Source: Burkholderiales bacterium (lineage in GTDB: Bacteria; Pseudomonadota; Gammaproteobacteria; Burkholderiales; Burkholderiaceae_C). From it: 64,000 nt of DNA. Where the stretch lies: the NCBI GenBank assembly GCA_029268225.1, contig JAJUGJ010000003.1, positions 165,924 to 229,923 on the forward strand. The letters run 5' to 3'. This document shows, piece after piece, positions 25,002 to 32,606 of this stretch (position 1 is its first letter; each line of letters starts with the position of its first letter). The notes under the pieces were generated by a model that ran no database searches, was not told the DNA's origin, and worked only from the letters and a program-made list of their open reading frames with translations. The translations under genes and the position numbers were made by a program.

Positions 25002-27830
25002 TTAGGGTTCGTTGCTGACCAGTCTCAAACCCACCGGCAAGGCCTCCCCGAAGCTGCGCTTCTGATCGGCTTCGTCCAGTTCCACCACCTCGCGCACCAT
25101 CGCGCTCCAGCTGGCGGGGGCTCGAATGGCTGCCAGTCGCTGGATCACGGTGTCGCGCCATTCGGCAGGCACGTCACGTGCCCGGTCGCCACTCATGCGG
25201 GCCAGGGTGGTGGCGGCAAAGGCGGCGTGGTCCACGGTGCGCCAATCCAGGTCCAGCAGTGCTTGCAGCCAGGCACAGGCGGTGTCGGGCGGGACAACGT
25301 TCTCCGCATTGCCGTAGAGCGAGACGCGTGCGCCCAGTCGCCCCACGGCCCACCAGGTGTGGGGCTTGTCGCCGGTCTTCTGCAGGCGCTGCACCAGCCA
25401 GTTGCCGACCTCCACGCGGTAGGCGGCGGGCACGCGCTCGAGCGAGGCCACGAGGCGCACCATGTCGTCGTAGCTGTTCTGCAAGGGGTCTTTGTCGCGC
25501 CGGGCGTGCTGGATGGACATCAGGTGTTCGCCCACCACTTCCAGCAACTGCAACTGCTGTGCTGCGTCGAGCCCGCCTGCTGCACGGCGCCACAGCGTCC
25601 ACCATTCGGACCAGTTGTTGCTGTCTTGGGTGTACTGGATGCCCTGGGTGAACAGCGGCCAGATCTGTTCGATGCGCCAGCTGTCCAGTGGCGCACCCAG
25701 ACCGGGGCGCAGGCAGTAGCCGGTCAGGTTGAGCCACACGCGCTCATGTTCCGCACTGCGACGGCGACGGCGCATGCGGGCCCACAGGGCGTCGAACAGG
25801 GCGCGCAGCAGGGGCAGGTCCCAGGTGTCGCGGGTGCCGAGCAAACGCTCCAGCCGGGTGCGCAGCTGGCGCACGGTCTTGGCATCGACGGCTTGGGCTT
25901 GCGTGCCGAACACCTGGTCGATGAGTTGCACGGCTTCGGGCAGGCGTGGATGCGCCGGGGCGTTCGAATCGGTCGCTTCGCTGGATGCAGTCGACGCCTG
26001 GCCACGTAACTCGAACGCGAGCCGCCAGCGCTGGCTGGGATCATCGATGCGGGTGCAGTGCACTTCCAGCGTGCCGACTTCGGTCATGGTGGCGCTCAAT
26101 TGCACCTGCACGTCGAGGGCACGCTGCCCGGCGGGCAAGGGCAGCACGGTGGTGATGGCGGGCAGGCGCACGAAGCGCTCGTCGTTCAGCGTGACCAGCT
26201 CACCGGCTTGCCAGGGGAGGTCGGCCACGGAGGAGACGAGGTGGAAGCGCACGGCCTGGCCCAGGCGCAGGGCAAAGGTGCGGTTGGGCAGGACCACTTC
26301 GGTGTCTTCGGGTGTGCCGCGCGGGAGGACGCAAATGCCTTGGCGTTGCCCTGGGGTGTCGTCGAGCACCAGCATGTAGCTGCGGGCCGAGCCGCCACCG
26401 ATGCCGTGGCCCAGCTCGGGGACACGCTCGGAGCGCACCAAGGCGTAGGCCACCGCGCCGCGGGCCACGGCCACGTCAGGGGCGTCGTTGTGCAGCACGT
26501 GCACGGGGTGGCCGGCCCAGTCGCCCACGGTGTCGGCCAGGCGTTGGGCCAGGGCCGGGGCGCGGAACACGCCGCCATTGAGCAGCAGGGTGTCGGGCAC
26601 GACCAAGGGCGTGGACGTGTCGGTGGCCGAGGTGTTGCGCTTAGGATCGCCCAGGGCGTGCTGCGAGGCCTGGGCATGCTGGCTCAAGAACGCGGCCAGG
26701 TGGCGCGTGATGGCCGCATCGGCCGGATAGGGCAGACCGAACTCGACGATGCCGGCTCGACGCTGACGGGGGCGTTCGTCAAGAGCGCAGCGCGGCAGGA
26801 AACCGTCCACGAGCAGGGGCAGGACCTCGTCGCGCTTCAACTTGACCGATTGTGCACCGCCGATCAGTTGCGCGCCTCCCCCCAGCAGGGTGACCGTGAC
26901 GTCGTCAGGCGCCGGGTCGGACAGCAGTTGCTCTTTGGCGATGCGGCAGCGTTGCACCAGTTGCGCCAAGCGCGCGGCCGACAGGGGCGTGCGCTGGGCC
27001 ATCTGGCGTTCGACCCGATGCGCCAGCGCCAGGTCCATGTTGTCGCCGCCCAGCATGAGGTGATCGCCCACGCCGATGCGGGTGAGCTGCGGTTGGCCTT
27101 GCGCGTCGCGTGCGACCTGAATCAGTGTCAGGTCCGTCGTGCCGCCGCCCACGTCGCACACCAGCACCAGGCGGGATGTGCCGAGGGCCTGGTTCAGGTC
27201 GGCACGGTGGCGGAACAGCCAGTCGTGGAAGGCCGCTTGGGGCTCTTCCAGCAGCCTCAGGCGTGCCAGACCAGCTTGTTCGGCGGCGGCCAGGGTCAGG
27301 CTGCGTGCGCCTTCGTCGAACGAGGCGGGCACGGTCAGCACGAGGTCCTGCTCGGTCAAGGGCGCATCGGGGAAGGCCGCGTCCCAGGTGGCGCGCACAT
27401 GGGCCAGAAAGCTGGCGCTGGCGGCCACGGGCGAGACTTTCGGGACGTCGTCCGGGGCGCCCCAGGGCAGGATGGCCGCGGTGCGGTCCACGCCGGGGTG
27501 CGACAACCAGCTTTTGGCGCTGCTTACCAAGCGTCCGGGCACCTGGGCACCCAAGGCGCGCGCGTACTCGCCCAGCACCGCCGGCACCTCGTTGGCCGAT
27601 GACGGGGAGGCAGCGCTCAACTCACCCGAACCCAACTCACCAGGCGCGGGGTGGTAGCGTACCGAGGGCAGCAGCTCGCGGGACGCGATCTCACCAGGCC
27701 CCACGGCCTGGGGGATCGCAAACAGCCGGATTGCCTCGTCACCTGCCGTGGCCAGCGACGCGTGGTCGGCATACGCGACCACGGTGTGGCTGGTGCCGAG
27801 GTCGATCCCGACGGTGTAGCGTGCGCTCAC
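25002..27830 (-). CDS. Hsp70-family protein with long C-terminal extension (DUF3731-like)
   Basis: A 942-residue divergent Hsp70 of unknown client. The ATPase domain is recognisable: phosphate-1 loop VGIDLGTSHTVVAY at the N-terminus, catalytic-loop block LTVPASFDEGAR, LLEEPQAAFHDW, phosphate-2 loop VCDVGGGTTDLTL near 225, and adenosine loop LLLNGGVFRAPAL near 425. After a beta-rich segment (about 500-610) comes a helical C-terminal region of about 330 residues with WLNLTGYCLRPGLG and QNSYDDMVRLVASLERVP. I associate this with the DUF3731 family. There is no EEVD tail. The GTG start overlaps the upstream Hsp70 gene's stop by four bases. It is the third gene of a DUF2760-Hsp70-Hsp70 operon. Confidence 0.85.
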   Translation of the reverse strand: MSARYTVGIDLGTSHTVVAYADHASLATAGDEAIRLFAIPQAVGPGEIASRELLPSVRYHPAPGELGSGELSAASPSSANEVPAVLGEYARALGAQVPGRLVSSAKSWLSHPGVDRTAAILPWGAPDDVPKVSPVAASASFLAHVRATWDAAFPDAPLTEQDLVLTVPASFDEGARSLTLAAAEQAGLARLRLLEEPQAAFHDWLFRHRADLNQALGTSRLVLVCDVGGGTTDLTLIQVARDAQGQPQLTRIGVGDHLMLGGDNMDLALAHRVERQMAQRTPLSAARLAQLVQRCRIAKEQLLSDPAPDDVTVTLLGGGAQLIGGAQSVKLKRDEVLPLLVDGFLPRCALDERPRQRRAGIVEFGLPYPADAAITRHLAAFLSQHAQASQHALGDPKRNTSATDTSTPLVVPDTLLLNGGVFRAPALAQRLADTVGDWAGHPVHVLHNDAPDVAVARGAVAYALVRSERVPELGHGIGGGSARSYMLVLDDTPGQRQGICVLPRGTPEDTEVVLPNRTFALRLGQAVRFHLVSSVADLPWQAGELVTLNDERFVRLPAITTVLPLPAGQRALDVQVQLSATMTEVGTLEVHCTRIDDPSQRWRLAFELRGQASTASSEATDSNAPAHPRLPEAVQLIDQVFGTQAQAVDAKTVRQLRTRLERLLGTRDTWDLPLLRALFDALWARMRRRRRSAEHERVWLNLTGYCLRPGLGAPLDSWRIEQIWPLFTQGIQYTQDSNNWSEWWTLWRRAAGGLDAAQQLQLLEVVGEHLMSIQHARRDKDPLQNSYDDMVRLVASLERVPAAYRVEVGNWLVQRLQKTGDKPHTWWAVGRLGARVSLYGNAENVVPPDTACAWLQALLDLDWRTVDHAAFAATTLARMSGDRARDVPAEWRDTVIQRLAAIRAPASWSAMVREVVELDEADQKRSFGEALPVGLRLVSNEP

Positions 27831-29674
27831 AGGCTGTCGGCGCGGGCGTCGAAGCTGACCTTCCAGCGCTCGGGGCTGCCCACGGGCAGGGCTTCGAGTT
27901 CCAGCACGCCGGTTTCGGTCACGCGGGCGTGCAGTTGCACACGCACGATCTCACCCGCGGTGCGGCCCTGCGCGGGCAGGTTGGCTTCGATCTCGGCCAG
28001 CTCCTGCAACTCATCGGGGCCCCAGAAGTCGAGCAGGGTGCCAACGCTGTCTTGGCGGCGTACCGACGAGCCAAAGAAGCGGAAGCGCACCGGCTCGCCC
28101 ACGATCAGGCCAAATTCGGCCGCGGCCACACCGGCCTCGCTACCTTCCTCCATGCCGAAGGGGGCCAGACACAGGGCCTGGATGGGCGGCTCCATGCCGG
28201 GGATGGCGGGCGTGTTCGATTCCACCGCGACGTAGTAGGCTTGTGCCGTGCCGCCGCGGATGCGCACGCCGCGCCCGCGACGCACATAGCCGTAATAGGC
28301 CGCGCCACGCGCCACGGCCAGGTCCAGATCGGCCCCGCCCAGCAGGCGGGCGTTGGGAGCCCCTTCAGCCGCCAGCCAGCCGTTGAGGATGGTCAGCACC
28401 CGATCGGCCAGCAGGCTGGACTTGAGCACACCACCGTTGAACAACACGGCCGTGGGGTGCAGGAAGCTGGCGCTGGCTAGCTGTTGGCCTTCGAAGCCAC
28501 TCAGTTCGGCCAGGGCATCGCGCTGCCGGCTCAGGAAGGCGGCCAGGTGGCGGGTGATGGCCGCATCCTGCGCATAGGGCAGGCCCAGTTGCGTCAGACC
28601 CGCTCGGGCGCGGCTCAGCGGCACATCCGACACCGCGACCTGCGGGAAGAAGCCTTCCAGCAGGATCTGGTTCAGTTCGTCGCGCGTGACTTCGGTGCGG
28701 ATGGCGCCACCGATGAGCTTGGAGCCTCGGCTGGGCACAACCACGGGCACCGCGGCCACGCTGGCGTCGTTCAGCAGCGTCTCTTTGGCCTGGCGGCAGG
28801 CGTGCGAGAGCGCGCGGGTCTGCCACGCGTCCAGCTGCGTGCCTTGGCCGGCCAGTTTGCGCGCAACGCCATAGGCCAGCGCCAGGTCCATGTTGTCGCC
28901 GCCCAGCAGGATGTGGTCACCCACGGCCACGCGTTGCAACTCCAGGTTGCCATCGCGCTCCAGCACGGCCATCAGCGAGAGGTCGGTGGTGCCGCCGCCT
29001 ACGTCGATCACCAGGATCAGGTCGCCGCGCTGCACCTCCTTGCGCCACTGGCCCTGGCTGCGCTGAATCCAGCTGTAGAGCGCGGCCTGAGGCTCTTCCA
29101 ACAGCGTCAGGTTGGCGTAGCCCGCTTGCTGAGCGGCTTCGGCGGTGAGTTCACGCGCACCCGGGTCGAACGACGCGGGGATGGTGACGGTGATGTCTTG
29201 TTCCCGGAATGGCGCCTCCGGGTGGGCCTGGTTCCAGGCATCACGCAGATGCGTCAGGTAGCGCACTGAGGCAGCCAGCGGCGACACGCGCTCGACCTCG
29301 GCCGGCGCATCGGCCGGCAGGATGGGCGCGCGGCGATCCACACCGGGGTGGCACAGCCAGCTCTTGGCGCTGGACACCAGCCGGATCGGCGTGGCGGCAC
29401 CGCGCGAGCGGGCCATCTCGCCGACGGCCACCGACTCGGTCGTGGACCAGGGCAGGTTCAGATCGCCGGGAGCGAATTCGCTGGCGTGCGGCAGGTACAG
29501 GAAGGAGGGCAGCAGTTCGCGCCCTTCCACGGCACCAGGCCCAGTCAACTGCGGGATGGGCAAGACGCCTTGCACCACTTTTTCGCCATCGCTGGCCTGC
29601 GTGTCCACCCAAGACAGGGCGCAGTGCGTGGTGCCCAGGTCGATGCCGATCGTGTAGCGCGACGACGTGCTCAC
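27827..29674 (-). CDS. Hsp70-family protein (DnaK-like, partner of the longer Hsp70)
   Basis: A 615-residue divergent Hsp70. It has the phosphate-1 loop IGIDLGTTHCALSW near residue 8, VTIPASFDPGARELT, LLEEPQAALYSWIQ, the phosphate-2 loop VIDVGGGTTDLSL near 215, and the adenosine loop VLFNGGVLKSSLLADR near 405. The C-terminus stays short and beta-rich, ending without an EEVD motif, so it lacks the helical extension of its neighbour. GTG at 29674 is chosen because it overlaps the DUF2760 stop by four bases; the frame upstream has no homology. The paired ATPase halves are similar along their length (shared PGxVDR, AxITRHLAAFLS and LGGDNMDLALA blocks), which suggests an old duplication. Confidence 0.87.
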   Translation of the reverse strand: MSTSSRYTIGIDLGTTHCALSWVDTQASDGEKVVQGVLPIPQLTGPGAVEGRELLPSFLYLPHASEFAPGDLNLPWSTTESVAVGEMARSRGAATPIRLVSSAKSWLCHPGVDRRAPILPADAPAEVERVSPLAASVRYLTHLRDAWNQAHPEAPFREQDITVTIPASFDPGARELTAEAAQQAGYANLTLLEEPQAALYSWIQRSQGQWRKEVQRGDLILVIDVGGGTTDLSLMAVLERDGNLELQRVAVGDHILLGGDNMDLALAYGVARKLAGQGTQLDAWQTRALSHACRQAKETLLNDASVAAVPVVVPSRGSKLIGGAIRTEVTRDELNQILLEGFFPQVAVSDVPLSRARAGLTQLGLPYAQDAAITRHLAAFLSRQRDALAELSGFEGQQLASASFLHPTAVLFNGGVLKSSLLADRVLTILNGWLAAEGAPNARLLGGADLDLAVARGAAYYGYVRRGRGVRIRGGTAQAYYVAVESNTPAIPGMEPPIQALCLAPFGMEEGSEAGVAAAEFGLIVGEPVRFRFFGSSVRRQDSVGTLLDFWGPDELQELAEIEANLPAQGRTAGEIVRVQLHARVTETGVLELEALPVGSPERWKVSFDARADSL

Positions 29675-30306
29675 AGTTCCACCTCGGCCTGTGCCACGAT
29701 CTGGGTGTCGTGCCCTTCGGTCAGTTGCGGCAGGCGCACCTCGGTGGCGCGCCAACCCCGGTGCGTGAGCGTGCCGGTGAAGGGGGGCTGGCCGACCACG
29801 TTGCCGGTCAGGCGCACGGCGCTGGCGTCAAAGCCAGCTGGCAGGGTGAGGCGGCTGCCTTCGCTTTCAGTGCGCACGGGCGTCAGGCTGACATGCTCGC
29901 GCAGCACCTTGCGGCAGCCCTCGTGCACCACGCGAGCGGCGGCGCCAATCTCATCATCACTGTAGGCGGCGATGTCTTCCTGCACGAAATCGACGAGACG
30001 GGCCTCCCGCTGCAGCAGCGACAGCAGTTGCAGGGCCGCGGTGGTGTCGGCGACTTTCGGTGTTGCGGGGGCTGCGGGAGGTGCGACGGGTGCGGCGGCA
30101 ACAGGAGCCGGTGCTGTGGGCGCAGACTCGGCCACTGGCGCGCTCGCTGGCGCCGAGGAGGGGGGCAGGCCTGCCGACGCGGCGGAAGCGCCGCCCGAAC
30201 GCAAGCGCTCAATGTCGGCAGCAAAGTCCGGGCGCGACAGGATGCCGAAGAAGCTGCCAAACGCCAGCGAAATGCGGCGCGACAGGGAGGGAGGGGTGGA
30301 GCTCAT
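29671..30306 (-). CDS. DUF2760 domain protein, first gene of the Hsp70 operon
   Basis: A 211-residue protein of unknown function that I place in the DUF2760 family, known mainly as the neighbour of Hsp70-type genes. The N-terminal 35 residues (RRISLAFGSFFGILSRPDFA) are followed by an alanine/proline-rich linker (about 40-85). A conserved C-terminal domain starts ALQLLSLLQREARLVDFVQEDIA and continues YSDDEIGAAARVVHEGC and LPAGFDASAVRLTGNVVG, typical of the family. The ATG at 30306 is chosen (MSSTPPSL). The stop overlaps the next GTG by four bases, so the three proteins are probably made in fixed ratio. It could be a dedicated cofactor or scaffold of the two Hsp70s; this is inference. Confidence 0.82.
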   Translation of the reverse strand: MSSTPPSLSRRISLAFGSFFGILSRPDFAADIERLRSGGASAASAGLPPSSAPASAPVAESAPTAPAPVAAAPVAPPAAPATPKVADTTAALQLLSLLQREARLVDFVQEDIAAYSDDEIGAAARVVHEGCRKVLREHVSLTPVRTESEGSRLTLPAGFDASAVRLTGNVVGQPPFTGTLTHRGWRATEVRLPQLTEGHDTQIVAQAEVEL

Positions 30307-30498
30307 GATGAGGAAGAAACAGATGTCTGGGGCGCGGCGTCCGAGCTCAGGGGGCAAATGCGTCGGGCGCTGGTTGCGCGGAGGCGACATGTTACCTAAG
30401 CCTGCTCCCGCTGGCAGATCGCACCGACCCGCTGAGCATGAACCTGACACACGGTCATGCCCCTGACGGTGCGAAGATGCGCCAGCACCCTGACAATC

Positions 30499-31071
30499 AT
30501 GCCCATGACACGCTTTTCTCTTTTCCCGCAGACTTGGCGCAGGGCGCGTGTTCGTGCAGGGTGGGGCATCGTGGCATGCGCTGTGTGGCTTTCAGGCTGT
30601 GCGGGGACGCCCAAACCCGCTTCGACTCGCCATGAGGCCTTTGGTGCGGCCGAAACCTATTCACGCCTGATCGATGCCACGCCAGCGCAAACCTGCGAAG
30701 CGGGTCGCCGGGCACTGCTCAGCCAGGGCTACATTGTCAACAGCAGCAGCCCCGACCTGGTGGAGGGCACCAAGCACTTCCAGCCTGACGTGGAGTCGCA
30801 CCTGAAGATGCTGATCCGTGTGGTGTGTGTGCCGGAAGACGCCCAAGGGCAGGTCAGCCTCGCCTTTGTCACTGGCGTGCAGGAAAGCTACAGCCTCAAG
30901 AAGGCCAACACCTCCGCCAGCCTGGGCCTCAGCGCCATCGGCTCGCTCTCCATTCCCTTGATGTCGAGCAGCGACTCCATGGTCAAGGTCGGGGTCGAAA
31001 CGATCTCGGAAGAGTCCTTCTACGACGGCTTTTTCAGCCTGCTGCAGCAGTACCTCAACGAAAAGCCCTGA
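30499..31071 (+). CDS. DUF2242-type lipoprotein
   Basis: A 190-residue exported protein of unknown function. From the ATG at 30499 the N-terminus is basic, followed by a hydrophobic stretch and a lipobox-like end, AVWLSGCAGT, so it is probably a lipoprotein with Cys near residue 34. The mature part has TPAQTCEAGRRALLSQGYIV, LVEGTKHFQPDVESHL and VVCVPEDAQGQVSLAF, which I match to the DUF2242 family. The C-terminal part, SYSLKKANTSASLGL and ISEESFYDGFFSLL, is also conserved in my memory of that family. It is divergent from the Hsp70 operon (192 bases between starts) and convergent with the YkgJ-type gene. Confidence 0.72.
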   Translation: MPMTRFSLFPQTWRRARVRAGWGIVACAVWLSGCAGTPKPASTRHEAFGAAETYSRLIDATPAQTCEAGRRALLSQGYIVNSSSPDLVEGTKHFQPDVESHLKMLIRVVCVPEDAQGQVSLAFVTGVQESYSLKKANTSASLGLSAIGSLSIPLMSSSDSMVKVGVETISEESFYDGFFSLLQQYLNEKP

Positions 31072-31113
31072 CGATCGATTCCGCCCGCGCAGCGCAGGGG
31101 CCTCATGCCCTTC

Positions 31114-31518
31114 TCAGCGGCGCTGCGCCCGCGCCCCGTAAGGGCAGTAGTTGGGGCGTGGCCCCACCTGAGGATGCTTGCGGCAGGTGTTGGGGCGTTG
31201 CTCGTACACCGTGCAGCGCCGCGTGATGGCATCCAGGTACTGGCAATCGCCGCTGGCCCGGCGTGACAGCGTGAAGATGCTGTGCTTGAAATTGAAGTGC
31301 TCGATCGCACCCGCCTTGCTCAGGCGCTTGGCAATCTGCTTGGGCTCTTCGTGTTCGGCCTCAAACGGGTCCACCAGGCCCAGTCGGACCAGATCGGGCA
31401 ACTTCACCTCCACCGGCATCGTGCAGCAGTTGGCCACGCAGCTGTCGCACAGGCCGTTGCGGTAGCGTGACCACGTGTCCGGACGGTCGACGTCGACGAG
31501 GTGGATCGAAGACTTCAT
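31114..31518 (-). CDS. YkgJ-family cysteine cluster protein
   Basis: A 134-residue cytoplasmic protein with the CxxxCxxC-type cluster of the YkgJ (UPF0153) family, proposed to bind zinc or an iron-sulfur cluster. Cysteines are seen in GLCDSCVANCCTMP near residue 25, at GDCQYLDAITRRCTVYEQRPNTCRKHP (three around 90-115), and in NYCPYG at the end. The ATG at 31518 (MKSSIHLVDV) is chosen; the frame is open farther upstream, but that part crosses the terminator of tRNA-Phe. It is a single gene, convergent with the DUF2242 gene. The biological role is unknown. Confidence 0.85.
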   Translation of the reverse strand: MKSSIHLVDVDRPDTWSRYRNGLCDSCVANCCTMPVEVKLPDLVRLGLVDPFEAEHEEPKQIAKRLSKAGAIEHFNFKHSIFTLSRRASGDCQYLDAITRRCTVYEQRPNTCRKHPQVGPRPNYCPYGARAQRR

Positions 31519-31623
31519 GGCTTGGTCGTGTGGGTGTGTGCAGTCAGTTGTGAAATCGCAACAATTGCAGCAGGGCGACATCGGGGCGGCGTGATGCGTG
31601 AGCCCGAGTTGGCGGCCGGAAAC

Positions 31624-31655
31624 AAAAAAGCCCATCGCAGTGGATGGGCTTTTTT
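31624..31655 (-). terminator. Rho-independent terminator after tRNA-Phe
   Basis: A perfect stem AAAAAAGCCCATC / GATGGGCTTTTTT around a GCAGTG-type loop, flanked by A- and T-runs so it can act on both strands. It starts eight bases past the 3' end of tRNA-Phe on the minus strand. Confidence 0.85.
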
Positions 31656-31663
31656 GATGATTC

Positions 31664-31739
31664 TGGTGGCCTGGGGCGGAATCGAACCACCGACACGCGG
31701 ATTTTCAATCCGCTGCTCTACCAACTGAGCTACCAGGCC
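31664..31739 (-). tRNA. tRNA-Phe (anticodon GAA)
   Basis: A 76-base cloverleaf on the minus strand with encoded CCA. The acceptor stem is GGCCTGG/CCAGGCC, the D arm AGCTCAGTTGGTAGAGC, the anticodon arm GCGGATTGAAAATCCGC (anticodon GAA, phenylalanine) and the T arm GGTGGTTCGATTCCGCC. It lies 54 bases downstream of the NtrX-like gene stop and is followed by a strong terminator; it may be co-transcribed with the two-component operon or use its own promoter (TATAGT at about 31787). Confidence 0.97.
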
Positions 31740-31793
31740 ATCTCTTCGTTGATTGCTGCGTTGCAGTGATCAGCGAAGACCTGAACTATAGCA

Positions 31794-32579
31794 TCAATTT
31801 GCTGCCGATTTCTTCGATCGGCCCAAATCAACACCAAGTTGTTTCAGTTTGCGATAAAGGTGGGTGCGCTCCAGGCCGGTTTTCTCGGCCACGCGGGTCA
31901 TGCTGCCGCCTTCACGCGCCAGGTGGAACTCGAAGTAAGCGCGCTCGAAGTCATCGCGGGCTTCACGCAGTGGGCGATCCAGCTCGAAGCTTTGCTCATG
32001 CGACAGACCGTTGTGGGCCGTGGCATTGAGGGCGCCGTTGTGCACGGGCATACCGTAGGCCACGGGTTGAGCCGTGTGCACGGGCTCGATGCCCACCATG
32101 TCACTGCGCAAGGGTTGGGCTGTGCTGCTCAAGGGCACCGCATACGAGGCTGCCGCCGTGATGGGCGTGACCGTGGCGGTGTGCACAGGCTGGGCCGGAG
32201 CAGCGGCACGTGGGGCCGGCTTGGACAAGCCTTGCTCCACGGTGCGCAGCAGCTTTTGCATCGTGATGGGCTTTTCCAGGAAAGCTTGGGCGCCAAACTT
32301 GGTGGCTTCCACGGCGGTGTCGATGGTGCCGTGCCCCGACATCATCACGACGGGCATGGTCAATTGACCGTTGGCACCCCATTCTTTCAACAAAGTGACG
32401 CCGTCAACGTCCGGCATCCAGATGTCCAACAAGACCAGGTCGGGTTGGCACTGTTCGCGCAACTGGCGTGCCTTGGCGGCGTTTTCAGCGACTTCAACGG
32501 TGTGACCTTCGTCGCTCAGGATTTCTGACAGCAGGGCGCGGATGCCCAGTTCGTCATCGACAACAAGAATGGTAGCCAT
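31794..32579 (-). CDS. NtrX-like response regulator without AAA+ domain
   Basis: A 261-residue response regulator. The receiver domain (1-118) has the acidic pair D8/D9, the phosphoacceptor D52 in VLLDIWMPDVDG, and K103 in FLEKP. A linker of about 80 residues rich in Ala, Pro, Thr and His follows. The C-terminus (about 205-258) is a Fis-type helix-turn-helix: REARDDFERAYFEFHLA, then MTRVAEKTGLERTHLYRKLKQLG. The sigma-54-interacting AAA+ domain of NtrX/NtrC regulators is absent, so it must act by DNA binding alone. It lies 27 bases downstream of its kinase gene in the rsmB-DUF4390-kinase-regulator operon. Confidence 0.9.
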   Translation of the reverse strand: MATILVVDDELGIRALLSEILSDEGHTVEVAENAAKARQLREQCQPDLVLLDIWMPDVDGVTLLKEWGANGQLTMPVVMMSGHGTIDTAVEATKFGAQAFLEKPITMQKLLRTVEQGLSKPAPRAAAPAQPVHTATVTPITAAASYAVPLSSTAQPLRSDMVGIEPVHTAQPVAYGMPVHNGALNATAHNGLSHEQSFELDRPLREARDDFERAYFEFHLAREGGSMTRVAEKTGLERTHLYRKLKQLGVDLGRSKKSAAN

Positions 32580-32606
32580 GAATAGGAGGGAACCCTCAAG
32601 TGGGAA

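Noticed and set aside
26058..27602. 514-codon plus-strand frame opposite the long Hsp70 gene
   Set aside because: No family match and antisense-type composition; the minus-strand frame has all Hsp70 motifs.
30307..30498. Possible small gene or regulatory RNA between the Hsp70 operon and the DUF2242 gene
   Set aside because: No convincing start with ribosome binding site, no stable structured element seen; treated as a divergent promoter region.
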